Assembly (NCBI GenBank): GCA_012735135.1
Contig: JAAYHY010000102.1
Span: 1-32,788 of the forward strand
DNA: 32,788 nucleotides
Direction: 5' to 3'
Source of the DNA: Bacillota bacterium
Lineage (GTDB): Bacteria > Bacillota > UBA4882 > UBA10575
The notes under the pieces are model-generated. The model was not told the origin of the DNA. It saw only the letters and a program-made list of their open reading frames with translations, and did not search any database. Below, piece by piece: positions 1 to 6,970 of this stretch. Position 1 is the stretch's first letter. Every line of letters starts with the position of its first letter. The position numbers were made by a program, and so were the translations under genes.

Positions 1-23
1 AATTCCTCCCTAGACCTTATCCC

Positions 24-473
24 TTAGCCTTCCGGTATCACCCGGATCTTCACGGTGGCCGTAACCCCACGGTAAAGGTTTACGGTAACTTCGTGCTCAC
101 CCATGGTTTTAATAGTTTCCGGCAGGTTAAGTTGTTTTTTATCCAGTTCGATCTTGGTTTCCTGCTGAATCCGATCGACAATATCTTTACCGGTAATGGA
201 ACCAAAAAGTTTACCGCCTTCGCCGGCCTTGGTCTGAAAGGTCAAGGTTAAACCATCCAGTTTTTTCGCCAGTTCCCGTGCGGTCCCTTCGTCCCGGGCT
301 TCTTTCAGGGCGCGATGGGCCCGTTCTTCCTCCAATTTCTTCAGGTTCCCGGGGGTTGCTTCCACCGCCAGCTTTTTCGGTAATAAATAATTCCGGGCGT
401 AACCATCGGTTACTTCTTTGATCTCACCCTTTTTCCCTAAAGCTTTCACATCGTTTAAAAGAATGACTTTCAT
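24..473 (-). CDS. rplI: 50S ribosomal protein L9
   Basis: Large-subunit protein L9, which binds 23S rRNA near the base of the L1 stalk. The 149-residue product starts [16 protein letters not shown], followed by [14 protein letters not shown], the family signature of the N-terminal domain. A charged connecting helix (about residues 41-75) leads to the C-terminal domain with GKLFGSIT. The length is normal for L9. The ATG at 473 is chosen because TAGGAGGTGA lies 7 nt upstream; the reading frame stays open to 536 but that extension has no family match and would overlap the preceding gene. It is the last gene seen in the rpsF-ssb-rpsR-MazG-like-rplI series on this strand. Confidence 0.97.
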   Translation of the reverse strand: MKVILLNDVKALGKKGEIKEVTDGYARNYLLPKKLAVEATPGNLKKLEEERAHRALKEARDEGTARELAKKLDGLTLTFQTKAGEGGKLFGSITGKDIVDRIQQETKIELDKKQLNLPETIKTMGEHEVTVNLYRGVTATVKIRVIPEG

Positions 474-510
474 CGCAACATCACCTCCTACGGAACGGGC
501 GCCGAGATCC

Positions 511-831
511 TCAACGTTGTTTTTTTTCTTCCACATAATGCAAACATGCGGAAAGATCCCCGTACCAGCTTTCCAGTTGATGATTGGCCGCCAAATGATT
601 CCGGAGCTGATCCTCGATCTCCTCCTCCACCTGCTGGAAACTTAGGCCCAAGCGCCGGCTTAAAAAATAACAGGTGAGAATAATAGCAGCCAAAGCTTTG
701 GAGATCGCTTGGCCGTTGCTTCCGGTTAAAGACTTAAAAAAAAGAGTAACCCCTTCCAGCAGCTCATTCTTGAGCCACTCAATGGTCCGAAGCTGACGGG
801 CAATATCAACTTCCTGGTGGGGACGGGTCAT
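511..831 (-). CDS. MazG-like family protein
   Basis: A 106-residue all-alpha protein resembling the small MazG-like proteins found beside rpsR and rplI in Firmicutes. MazG relatives are nucleotide pyrophosphohydrolases, but the substrate of this small subgroup is not established. Visible features are the N-terminal helix with [19 protein letters not shown], a central helix with [20 protein letters not shown], and an acidic EEEIEDQL segment that could hold the metal-binding carboxylates. The start is set at ATG 831, with AAGGAGGG 6 nt upstream; a TTG two codons earlier touches the Shine-Dalgarno and is less likely. A terminator separates it from rpsR, so it may have its own promoter, which I could not locate with confidence. 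The function is inferred from family resemblance and position. Confidence 0.75.
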   Translation of the reverse strand: MTRPHQEVDIARQLRTIEWLKNELLEGVTLFFKSLTGSNGQAISKALAAIILTCYFLSRRLGLSFQQVEEEIEDQLRNHLAANHQLESWYGDLSACLHYVEEKKQR

Positions 832-898
832 GGGCAACCCTCCTTGTCACCACTTCTATTCCACACTAGAACAGTTTTTCCTTCCGGTCCTCTTTTGG

Positions 899-924
899 AA
901 AAAGAAAGGAGGCCTAATGCCTCC
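899..924 (-). terminator. Intrinsic terminator after rpsR
   Basis: On the minus strand GGAGGC, a 5-nt loop and GCCTCC form a 6-bp GC-rich stem, followed by TTTCTTTTT. It lies 33 nt past the rpsR stop and should end or attenuate the rpsF-ssb-rpsR transcript before the MazG-like gene and rplI. Confidence 0.75.
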
Positions 925-956
925 ACCTTTTGTTTCCCTATTATTTGTTAAGACGC

Positions 957-1184
957 TTAGTCGCTGGTATAGGGTAACATCGCTAATTGTCTAGCCCGTT
1001 TAATCGCCACGGTTAACTGACGTTGGTGATGGGCACAATTACCGGAAATCCGGCGGGGAAGGATCTTTCCCCGTTCCGTAATGTACTTGCGTAACTTGCC
1101 AACCTCTTTATAGTCAACGTGCTCGATCTTATCGACACAGAAAGCACAGACGCGTCTTTTTTTCTTGCCTCTTTCGCGTACCAA
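957..1184 (-). CDS. rpsR: 30S ribosomal protein S18
   Basis: Small-subunit protein S18, which binds the platform as a heterodimer with S6. The 75-residue product has the family core [43 protein letters not shown]. Cys13 and Cys16 (CAFC) together with Cys50 and nearby histidines match the cysteine-containing, probably zinc-binding form of S18. The start is TTG at 1184, with GGAGGT 6 nt upstream; no better ATG exists in frame. It is the third gene of the rpsF-ssb-rpsR operon and is followed by a terminator. Confidence 0.96.
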   Translation of the reverse strand: MVRERGKKKRRVCAFCVDKIEHVDYKEVGKLRKYITERGKILPRRISGNCAHHQRQLTVAIKRARQLAMLPYTSD

Positions 1185-1216
1185 GATTTCACCTCCATCC
1201 GGCCATTAGTTCTGAA

Positions 1217-1639
1217 CTAAAAAGGTAGATCATCCAAATTAATCTCGCCGAAATCATCCACCGCTTGGTCCCCGGAAAGATCGCCCTCGCCCTCGCCGGC
1301 CGGGGCGCCCCGCCGGGCTTCACCCGCCCGGTCTAAAAATTGGACATTGGCGGCGACTACTTCGGCCACTGTTCGCCTTTGACCATCTTGTGCTTCATAA
1401 CTCCGGATTTGTAAGCGGCCATCCACCGCAACCAGTCTTCCTTTATGCAAGTGATTGGCGCAGGTTTCCGCCAGCTTCTGCCAAACGACCACGGGAATAA
1501 AATCAGCCTCCCGCTCGCCGGCTTGGTTGGTATAGGGACGGTCCACCGCTAACGTAAAATTGGCGACCGCCACCCCGTTGGGGGTATACCTTAACTCCGG
1601 ATCTCTGGTTAATCTGCCAATTAAAATGACATGATTCAT
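1217..1639 (-). CDS. ssb: Single-stranded DNA-binding protein
   Basis: Binds ssDNA during replication, recombination and repair. The 140 residues comprise an OB-fold (about 1-105) starting [36 protein letters not shown], with [12 protein letters not shown] and [16 protein letters not shown], then a short Gly/Glu/Asp-rich linker and the acidic tail DDLPF that recruits partner proteins. The length is slightly shorter than the usual 160-175. The ATG at 1639 has an AGGTGAAGGTGG ribosome-binding region upstream. It sits between rpsF and rpsR, the standard order in Firmicutes. Confidence 0.97.
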   Translation of the reverse strand: MNHVILIGRLTRDPELRYTPNGVAVANFTLAVDRPYTNQAGEREADFIPVVVWQKLAETCANHLHKGRLVAVDGRLQIRSYEAQDGQRRTVAEVVAANVQFLDRAGEARRGAPAGEGEGDLSGDQAVDDFGEINLDDLPF

Positions 1640-1674
1640 TAAAACACACCACCTTCACCTTTATATCCGGTCGA

Positions 1675-1959
1675 TCAGGTGTTGGCGCGGATGATCATAT
1701 GACGAAGAACATCATCGGAGATCCTAAGCACCCGGTCCAGTTCTTGCGATGCCGAACTGGGGGCCTCCATTTCGACCAGCAAATAATAGCCTTCGGTAAA
1801 GTCTTTAATTTCATAAGCCAGTCGACGTTTGCCCCACCGGTCCACCTTGGTCACTTCGCCCGCACCGTTCTTAATTACTTCTTGCACACGGTTAATGGCG
1901 TTCTCCAAAGCCTCCTCCTCCAACTGGGGAGAGAAAATGATGACGCTTTCGTATTTCAT
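1675..1959 (-). CDS. rpsF: 30S ribosomal protein S6
   Basis: Small-subunit protein S6, partner of S18. The 94-residue product starts MKYESVIIFSPQLEEEALENAINRVQEVIKNGAGEVTKVDRWGKRRLAYEIKDFTEGYYLLVEMEA, the canonical ferredoxin-like S6 fold, at normal length. The ATG at 1959 has GGAGGTGT 5-8 nt upstream. It is the first gene of the rpsF-ssb-rpsR operon, behind a strong promoter and an S6:S18-like leader hairpin that could mediate feedback control by the S6-S18 complex. Confidence 0.97.
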   Translation of the reverse strand: MKYESVIIFSPQLEEEALENAINRVQEVIKNGAGEVTKVDRWGKRRLAYEIKDFTEGYYLLVEMEAPSSASQELDRVLRISDDVLRHMIIRANT

Positions 1960-1974
1960 TCGGTAGACACCTCC

Positions 1975-2021
1975 TCCCTCTGGACTTACGGCCTCGCCGC
2001 GGCGAGGCAGGGAAGTACACG
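1975..2021 (-). promoter_or_regulatory. Putative S6:S18 ribosomal leader
   Basis: Between promoter and rpsF the mRNA contains an 18-nt perfect palindrome (1991-2008) able to form a GCCUCGC/GCGAGGC hairpin. It is flanked by ACUU (2016-2013) and AAGU (1987-1984), which pair as an outer helix across an internal loop carrying a CCG on its 3' side (1991-1989). An apical stem, an internal loop with CCG and an outer stem upstream of rpsF is the layout of the S6:S18 autoregulatory leader. The stems are read from the sequence; the class assignment is inference. Confidence 0.55.
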
Positions 2022-2027
2022 TTTGTT

Positions 2028-2056
2028 ATTATATCATTTAACGCTTAAATAGACAA
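2028..2056 (-). promoter_or_regulatory. Promoter of rpsF-ssb-rpsR
   Basis: On the minus strand TTGTCT (2056-2051) and TATAAT (2033-2028) are separated by 17 bp, a near-consensus sigma-A promoter. Transcription would start near 2021, giving a leader of about 60 nt containing the hairpin. Confidence 0.85.
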
Positions 2057-2092
2057 GCAAGGATAAGACAAAACCGGATCAAGCCACTTAAG

Positions 2093-2311
2093 TTAATTCT
2101 GGAGGTTAAAAACGTCGTCCCCGGTTTTGATCAGCTTTTTGATTCCCTTTTCCACTTTAACACGGGGAATTAGTACCAACCGTCCGCAAGTCAAGCATTT
2201 CAACCGGATATCCATCCCCACCCGTAAGATTTCCCATTCCGTTCCGCCGCAGGGATGGGGTTTGCGCAATTGGACCTGATCGCCAATGGAAAGTTTGAGG
2301 GGTTCTTTCAT
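2093..2311 (-). CDS. DUF951 family protein
   Basis: A small protein of 72 residues with the DUF951 signature: LSIGDQVQLRKPHPCGGTEW, then GMDIRLKCLTCGRLVLIPR. Cys21 and the CLTC pair suggest a metal-binding mini zinc ribbon. In Firmicutes relatives of this family often sit near rpsF or replication genes; the role is unknown. The ATG at 2311 has AGGAGGC upstream at 7 nt spacing. It overlaps the end of lipM by 4 bp (ATGA), implying translational coupling in the gcvH-lipM-DUF951 operon. Confidence 0.85.
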   Translation of the reverse strand: MKEPLKLSIGDQVQLRKPHPCGGTEWEILRVGMDIRLKCLTCGRLVLIPRVKVEKGIKKLIKTGDDVFNLQN

Positions 2312-3168
2312 CCACTCGCCTCCTCTGCCTGGACGGCGTTTCTCCCGTCACCGAAAAGGCCCTTCCGGCCTCGCCGGTTGTTCCAGTCGGCACTGGTATA
2401 TTTCTCCGCCCTCAGCCGGGCGGCCAGACTCAGCTCTTCCGCGGAAAGATCCCCTTCCTGCCACTCTATCCCCAATTCTTCGCTCAATCCTTGGCAAAGC
2501 GCAGCGATCACGTCCGATCGCGCCGGAAGACGGCCTAAAGCTTCGCGCAGTCCAATAACCTTCCGGGCTAATCCGCCGTTCTTTTCCGCGGCCGGGGCTT
2601 CCGCCCAGACTTCCCGCCAAAACCAGGGATTGAAACTAAGGAGAATCGAACCGTGTTGCAGCAAAGCTTTACCGTGCCGGAGCTGAGCGCTGCCCACCAA
2701 CTTCCTTCCTTGACAGGTAAGCTCAGACCAGGACGGAGCGGCAAAACAAGCCTGGGAAAGTAAACCCTTGGCCTGCCGTGCGCCCGGCGCCAACTCGACC
2801 GTCAACCCAAGCAGTGCAAAGCCACGCTTAAAACCCAACCCAATCTTTTGGTAATCAGCCAGCACCGGACCGGTGAACCCTTCCCGCTCGCCGGCGACCA
2901 AAGCATAAGTCAGCTCGTCTTCATGGAAGACGGCCCGGCCTCCCGTTGGTCGCTTAACCCAATCCACCCCCGCCAGGCGGAAACGTCTTTGCTGTTCCTC
3001 GTTTAAAGGTTGTTGGAAACAACCCAATGAAAGCGCCGGCGGATCCCAACCGTAAAAGCGGAGGGTCGGCGGGGCTTTCCCTTGTTCATAACTGAGGAGC
3101 AGAGCCTCATCAAGGGCCATATTCCAAGGGCCTGTCCCGGTCGACCAGGGGAGAAGACGCCCGATCAT
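2308..3168 (-). CDS. lipM: Octanoyltransferase, LipM type
   Basis: A member of the lipoate/biotin ligase fold family (286 residues), predicted to move octanoate from acyl carrier protein to GcvH as the first step of lipoate synthesis. Visible motifs are RPTGGRAVFHEDELTYALV (73-91), then ACFAAPSWSELTCQGRKLVGSAQLR and LQHGSILL. Cys141 in ACFAAPS aligns with the catalytic cysteine of LipM, which separates it from lipoate-protein ligase LplA, where a lysine is used. The gene starts inside the gcvH stop (4-bp ATGA overlap), directly linking enzyme and substrate. LipL (amidotransferase) or LplA activity is possible but less likely given the GcvH neighbour. No lipA is seen in the window. Confidence 0.85.
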   Translation of the reverse strand: MIGRLLPWSTGTGPWNMALDEALLLSYEQGKAPPTLRFYGWDPPALSLGCFQQPLNEEQQRRFRLAGVDWVKRPTGGRAVFHEDELTYALVAGEREGFTGPVLADYQKIGLGFKRGFALLGLTVELAPGARQAKGLLSQACFAAPSWSELTCQGRKLVGSAQLRHGKALLQHGSILLSFNPWFWREVWAEAPAAEKNGGLARKVIGLREALGRLPARSDVIAALCQGLSEELGIEWQEGDLSAEELSLAARLRAEKYTSADWNNRRGRKGLFGDGRNAVQAEEASG

Positions 3169-3545
3169 TCTTCACCGATTAACTTCTGGTACGCTTCAGC
3201 GGTCAGGAGATCTTTCAGTTCATCAGGATTGGCCACTTCAATTACGGCAATCCAACCTTTACCATAGGGATCCTGGTTCACTAATTCGGGGTTAAATTGT
3301 AATTCGTCGTTGACCTCTAAAATCTCCCCCGAGAGCGGCGCATAAACATCGGAGACCGCCTTCACCGATTCGATGCTGCCCATTCCGGCTTTGCTTTTGA
3401 CCTTTTCGCCGACGGCCGGCAGCTCCACATAGACGACATCCCCCAATTCCTTCTGGGCATAAGCGGTAATCCCGACCGTCGCCCGTTTGCCTTCGACCTT
3501 AACCCATTCATGTTCCGTTGTGTACTTTAATTCAGACGGAACCAT
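3165..3545 (-). CDS. gcvH: Glycine cleavage system H protein
   Basis: Lipoyl-carrier protein of the glycine cleavage system, 126 residues. Family features are ELKYTTEHEWVKVEGKRATVGITAYAQKELGDVVYVELP and GSIESVKAVSDVYAPLSGE, where Lys62 is the lipoylation site, followed by NPELVNQDPYGKGWIAVI. The start is placed at ATG 3545 (MVPSELKYT), giving normal family length; the upstream SD (GGGGGTT) is weak and an ATG five codons earlier is an alternative. No gcvT or gcvP is adjacent. GcvH is also the platform on which octanoyl/lipoyl groups are assembled, and its 4-bp overlap with lipM points to that role here. Confidence 0.93.
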   Translation of the reverse strand: MVPSELKYTTEHEWVKVEGKRATVGITAYAQKELGDVVYVELPAVGEKVKSKAGMGSIESVKAVSDVYAPLSGEILEVNDELQFNPELVNQDPYGKGWIAVIEVANPDELKDLLTAEAYQKLIGEE

Positions 3546-3603
3546 CTTTCCAACCCCCATTTTCCATATTCCTATCTTAGAAAATGCCTCCGCTGTTTGC
3601 CGA

Positions 3604-3659
3604 CTCACCCGGCTTTAATTTTTGATCACTTGGTTCAAGCAAGGGGAAGCCGGCGTGAG
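3604..3659. other. Long inverted repeat, possible RNA hairpin
   Basis: CTCACCCGGCTT (3604-3615) is complementary to AAGCCGGCGTGAG (3647-3659), giving a 12-bp stem with one bulged base and a smaller CTTG/CAAG stem in the loop. It lies between gcvH (minus) and the small plus-strand unit that follows. It could be a structured 5' UTR for gcvH or a DNA site. No poly-T follows, so it is not a simple terminator. Confidence 0.45.
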
Positions 3660-3677
3660 CAAATAACCCGAGATTAT

Positions 3678-3706
3678 GTACCAGACTTTTATGTTTATCA
3701 TATAAT
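3678..3706 (+). promoter_or_regulatory. Candidate promoter of the 27-codon ORF
   Basis: A perfect TATAAT -10 hexamer (3701-3706) sits in AT-rich sequence about 57 bp before the small ORF. The -35 region is poor, so the call rests mainly on the -10 and on the matching ORF and terminator downstream. Confidence 0.4.
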
Positions 3707-3762
3707 GAAGGGAATAACTTGTAAAGGGCTAGCAGAGATTTTTCCCAAAAGGAGGGTAAATT

Positions 3763-3846
3763 ATGTGCCGTTTGTTAGCCGCGCTTTTGAATCCGGTCCT
3801 CAAAAAAAGAGGTAAAACTATAATTATCATCAAACAACGATCATAA
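3763..3846 (+). CDS. Small ORF, 27 residues, hypothetical
   Basis: ATG at 3763 is preceded by AAGGAGGG at 6-nt spacing, an excellent ribosome-binding site. It opens a 27-codon frame encoding a protein that starts MCRLLAALLNPVLKKRG and ends KTIIIIKQRS: a short hydrophobic half, a basic turn and a beta-prone isoleucine run. It has its own -10 box upstream and a strong terminator 32 nt past the stop, so the unit (about 3712-3903) looks self-contained. It resembles no family I recognise. It could be a small membrane-active peptide, a leader peptide, or the coding part of a dual-function RNA. The next operon (mla) starts after the terminator. Confidence 0.4.
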   Translation: MCRLLAALLNPVLKKRGKTIIIIKQRS

Positions 3847-3877
3847 ACCGGCAGTAACGGTTATAAACAGACAGGAA

Positions 3878-3903
3878 GCCTCCCACCGCGGAGGCCTTTT
3901 TTT
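3878..3903 (+). terminator. Intrinsic terminator before mlaE
   Basis: GCCTCC (3878-3883), loop CACCGC and GGAGGC (3890-3895) are followed by a seven-T run. It would end the short plus-strand transcript upstream of the mla operon. Confidence 0.85.
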
Positions 3904-3913
3904 ATGGTTTTTA

Positions 3914-3945
3914 TTCATAGGCTTATCCCCTCATCCATATATATT
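3914..3945 (+). promoter_or_regulatory. Candidate promoter of mlaE-mlaF-mlaD
   Basis: An AT-rich stretch after the terminator holds TTCATA (3914-3919) and TATATA or TATATT (3938-3945) at 18-20 bp spacing, 32-38 bp before mlaE. Several overlapping -10 readings are possible, so this is weakly supported. Confidence 0.35.
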
Positions 3946-3976
3946 TATATAGATCAAAGCATAAATGGGGAGCAAA

Positions 3977-4747
3977 ATGCCACAGCCAATTTCAAAAATA
4001 AGCCGAACAATCCTGTCTTTTCTGGCCGCCGTGGGCGAGATCACTTTATACTACGGGGCCAGTCTGGCCGCGATCCTCCGTGGCGAACTGGACCGGCCGC
4101 GGACCCTTTGGGAGATGAATACCTTAGGTGTCAACTCCCTACCTATTGTCGTCATCATCAACACCTTCGCCGGAATGGTCATCTCCCTCCATTTAAGTAG
4201 CTCCTTCGCGGCCTTTGGAATTACGACGCAAATGGGACATTTCCTCACCATCGCTTTTGCCCGGGAACTGGCGCCGGTCTTAACCGGGATCGTGGTAGCC
4301 GGCCGGGCCGGTTCCGCCATCGCCGCCGAAATCGGGGCGATGGCCGTCTCCGAACAGATCGATGCCCTGAAAACTTTGGGGATCGACCCCCACGCTTATT
4401 TGATCGCCCCTAAGATCCTGGCGGTCTTTCTCATGTTGCCTTTATTAATCATCATGGCCAACCTCACCGGTTTGCTGGGCGGGATGGGCCTTGCCGTTTA
4501 CTTTAAACATCTTACCGTCCCGACCTTCATTGATTCTATCTTAACCCATATTCAGCCCTGGGATTTCCTTGGTGGGCTCACCAAAGGGTTCTTCTTCGGG
4601 CTCGTGGTCGCCGGGATCGGCGTCTACTATGGGCTCCATACCAAACACGGCGCCACCGGGGTCGGTATCGCAGCCACCAAAACCGTGGTCGCCGGAGTCA
4701 TTGCGCTGTTTATTATTAATTTTATCCTCACCGTGCTTTTCTATTAA
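3977..4747 (+). CDS. mlaE: MlaE-family lipid transport permease
   Basis: Inner-membrane permease of the Mla-type phospholipid ABC transporter, 256 residues with about five or six hydrophobic segments. The family block is clear: FARELAPVLTGIVVAGRAGSAIAAEIGAMAVSEQIDALKTLGIDP (positions about 92-136). An amphipathic N-terminal helix precedes the core, as in MlaE. ATG 3977 is preferred over ATG 3965 because GGGGAG lies 4 nt before it. The ATPase gene follows after 11 bp and the MCE gene after that, the standard mlaE-mlaF-mlaD order. In diderms this complex drives lipid movement between inner and outer membrane. Confidence 0.93.
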   Translation: MPQPISKISRTILSFLAAVGEITLYYGASLAAILRGELDRPRTLWEMNTLGVNSLPIVVIINTFAGMVISLHLSSSFAAFGITTQMGHFLTIAFARELAPVLTGIVVAGRAGSAIAAEIGAMAVSEQIDALKTLGIDPHAYLIAPKILAVFLMLPLLIIMANLTGLLGGMGLAVYFKHLTVPTFIDSILTHIQPWDFLGGLTKGFFFGLVVAGIGVYYGLHTKHGATGVGIAATKTVVAGVIALFIINFILTVLFY

Positions 4748-4758
4748 AGGAGTCGGCC

Positions 4759-5514
4759 ATGATTCAACTGGAAAATGTTTGTTTCACCCTGGCGGGCCGG
4801 GAGATCCTGTCCCAGCTCTCTTTTACCGTGCCAACCGGGCGGACTTATGTCCTCTTAGGTCCCAGCGGCTGTGGAAAAAGCACCGTCCTCCGTTTGGTCA
4901 TGGGCTTAATTAAACCCGATTCCGGGCGGATCCTGATCAACGGCGTCCCTTTGGAGGAAGGGAAAAACAACCGCCGCGGGCCCCGCCGGGGGATGGTTTT
5001 TCAATCGGCGGCCCTCTTCGACTTCCTCTCCGTTTATGAGAATATTGCGTTAGGCCTTAGAAAAAAGGGAAACCTCTCGGAAGCGGAGATCAAAAACCGG
5101 GTCCAGCAAGAACTGAACCACGTGGGACTAGGGGCCGATCCGGCCCTGCTCAGTAAAACCCCGGCCGAACTGTCCGGAGGTATGCGGAAACGGGTCGCCA
5201 TCGCCCGGACCTTGGCCCTGGATCCGGAGGTTATTCTCTACGATGAACCCACCACCGGGCTGGATCCAATCATGGCCGGCCTCATCAATGACCTGATTCT
5301 CCGGGTGCACCGGCGCCTCAAAGTCACTTCCCTCCTGGTCACCCATGACCTCAACACCGCGCTCCAGGTCGCTGATGAAATCGGGTTTCTTTATCAAGGG
5401 AAAATCAGGGAAAGCGGACCGGCCCGGATCCTCCCGGAGCAGGCCGGTCCCCTCCTCCGCCAATTCATGGACGGCCGTCTGGACGGCCCGATCAGTACCA
5501 ACGGAGGATGGTGA
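4759..5514 (+). CDS. mlaF: MlaF-family ABC ATPase
   Basis: Cytoplasmic ATPase of the Mla-type transporter, 251 residues. Walker A is GPSGCGKST (34-42), the Q-loop lies in MVFQSAALFDFLSVYENI (79-96), the signature is LSGGM (138-142) followed by RKRVAIART, Walker B is VILYDEPTTGLDP (158-170) and the switch histidine is His196 in LLVTHD. The SGGM rather than SGGQ signature and the ALFDFLSVYENI segment are typical of MlaF. AAAGGAG stands 6 nt before the ATG. The gene ends 6 bp before mlaD. Confidence 0.93.
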   Translation: MIQLENVCFTLAGREILSQLSFTVPTGRTYVLLGPSGCGKSTVLRLVMGLIKPDSGRILINGVPLEEGKNNRRGPRRGMVFQSAALFDFLSVYENIALGLRKKGNLSEAEIKNRVQQELNHVGLGADPALLSKTPAELSGGMRKRVAIARTLALDPEVILYDEPTTGLDPIMAGLINDLILRVHRRLKVTSLLVTHDLNTALQVADEIGFLYQGKIRESGPARILPEQAGPLLRQFMDGRLDGPISTNGGW

Positions 5515-5520
5515 AGTAGT

Positions 5521-6954
5521 TTGCCTTCTCGTCTTGAAACCAAAGTGGGACTCTTTACCCTTCTTAGCCTTGCCATCTTAATCATCGGTTTGCTCTGGGT
5601 CGACGGCTGCCAGTTTATGGACCGCCATTACCAACTGGAAGTGGTCTTTACTCATGTCGGAGGGTTACGCCCGGGAGCGCCGGTACAAATGGCCGGTGTT
5701 GATATTGGCCGCGTCGGCCGGGTCACCCTTACCCCGGAAGGCCGGGTTTTGGTCGTCCTCAACCTGACAACGGCCGTAACCTTAAAAGCCGGTGCCCTCG
5801 TCACGGTTAACACCGCAGGTCTCTTGGGGGAGAAAATCATCGAAATCATCCCCGGCCCCGGACCCGAAGACATCCGGCCCGGCACCCGGCTGCAAGGGAA
5901 GGAACCCTTCTCCATGGAGGAGCTCTTCCGGGAGACCGGAGAGATCATGGCCTCCTTAAAACGGATCGCCACCGCCTTGGACCAGTTCCTCACCGACCAG
6001 GCCCTCCTGGACCGGCTGGCCCAGACCACAACCGACCTGGAAACAATCACCGGTAACCTGGCCGCCTTCAGCAGCGAACTGGCCGGCGCCGACCTGAACG
6101 GCGTAATCACCGGCTTTAAAACAATAACCACCCGTTTATCCGCCATCAATTACGAGGAGATCAATAACCTCCTGGCCACCGCCGCCGATTTATCTGGCTT
6201 TCTCGACCGGCTCAATGACCTGGTGGCCGCCTTCGACCCGCTCCAACAAGAGCTTTACCGTTTCCTGACGGAACTGCGGGCCGGTGGACAGACCGCCGCC
6301 GCGGTTACCAATATTCTAAGCGCCCTGGAACTGACGGCGGAGCATTTAGCCCGGCTTTCGGTCCAGTTGACCGAAGGCGACCCCAACCTGGCTGATCTGA
6401 TGACCGCCACCGAAGAGATGCTAACCTCGGTCCGGATGATTACCACCGGCCTTTACCAACTGGTGGAGGAGGCCGCCACCGAAGGCAACGCCGACCTCTT
6501 CAAAAGCTCCATGGAAAAAGCGGGGCGCGTCCTGAACCTGGCCGATGAATTTCTCAAAACCTACGACCATCTAAGCCTCAGCAACCACTTTTCCTTGGCG
6601 GTCACCCCCGACGATTGGGGGGTCGCTTACCAAGCCCGACTGGCCTGGGATCCCCATCAATTTCTCCTCTTCGGCTGTGACGATCTGGGCGACCGGAACC
6701 GTTTATCAATCCAATTCGGCCTGCAACGGAATCCCTGGCAGTTCCGCTTCGGTATTCTCCACAATTGGTTGGGCCTCGGCCTTAACTATGATTTCCGGAA
6801 CTTCAGCTTCCAAGCGGACCTCTGGCAACCAAACCAGCCGGTCCTGGATGTCTACACCCAATACCGGCTGGCGCCCTTCTCCCTTAAAGTCGGCCTCCGG
6901 AATCTTACTTCCCCCACCCGTCAGTGGTATGCCGGCCTCGGCTGGGTTTTCTAG
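5521..6954 (+). CDS. mlaD: MCE protein MlaD with C-terminal beta-barrel
   Basis: Lipid-binding MCE subunit, 477 residues, far longer than proteobacterial MlaD (about 180). In order: a transmembrane anchor (about 11-27), an MCE domain (about 38-112) with FTHVGGLRPGAPVQMAGVDIGRVGRV and VNTAGLLGEKIIEI, a long helical region (130-350) rich in LxxL and T/A patterns that could form a periplasm-spanning tube, and a C-terminal portion (about 354-477) of eight to ten short alternating strands rich in aromatics and Gly. The protein ends in the aromatic-terminated GLGWVF, like outer-membrane beta-barrels. A fused barrel of this kind is known for MlaD of Veillonella parvula, where one protein bridges both membranes. 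The start is TTG 5521; the SD (GGAGG) is 13 nt away and an upstream in-frame ATG runs into a stop, so initiation may be weak. Confidence 0.88.
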   Translation: MPSRLETKVGLFTLLSLAILIIGLLWVDGCQFMDRHYQLEVVFTHVGGLRPGAPVQMAGVDIGRVGRVTLTPEGRVLVVLNLTTAVTLKAGALVTVNTAGLLGEKIIEIIPGPGPEDIRPGTRLQGKEPFSMEELFRETGEIMASLKRIATALDQFLTDQALLDRLAQTTTDLETITGNLAAFSSELAGADLNGVITGFKTITTRLSAINYEEINNLLATAADLSGFLDRLNDLVAAFDPLQQELYRFLTELRAGGQTAAAVTNILSALELTAEHLARLSVQLTEGDPNLADLMTATEEMLTSVRMITTGLYQLVEEAATEGNADLFKSSMEKAGRVLNLADEFLKTYDHLSLSNHFSLAVTPDDWGVAYQARLAWDPHQFLLFGCDDLGDRNRLSIQFGLQRNPWQFRFGILHNWLGLGLNYDFRNFSFQADLWQPNQPVLDVYTQYRLAPFSLKVGLRNLTSPTRQWYAGLGWVF

Positions 6955-6970
6955 CCCCGGCGCGCCCCGC

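Noticed and set aside
3763-3780. MCRLL start of the small ORF resembles class II glutamine amidotransferases
   Set aside because: The similarity is five residues and the frame ends after 27 codons with no further match.
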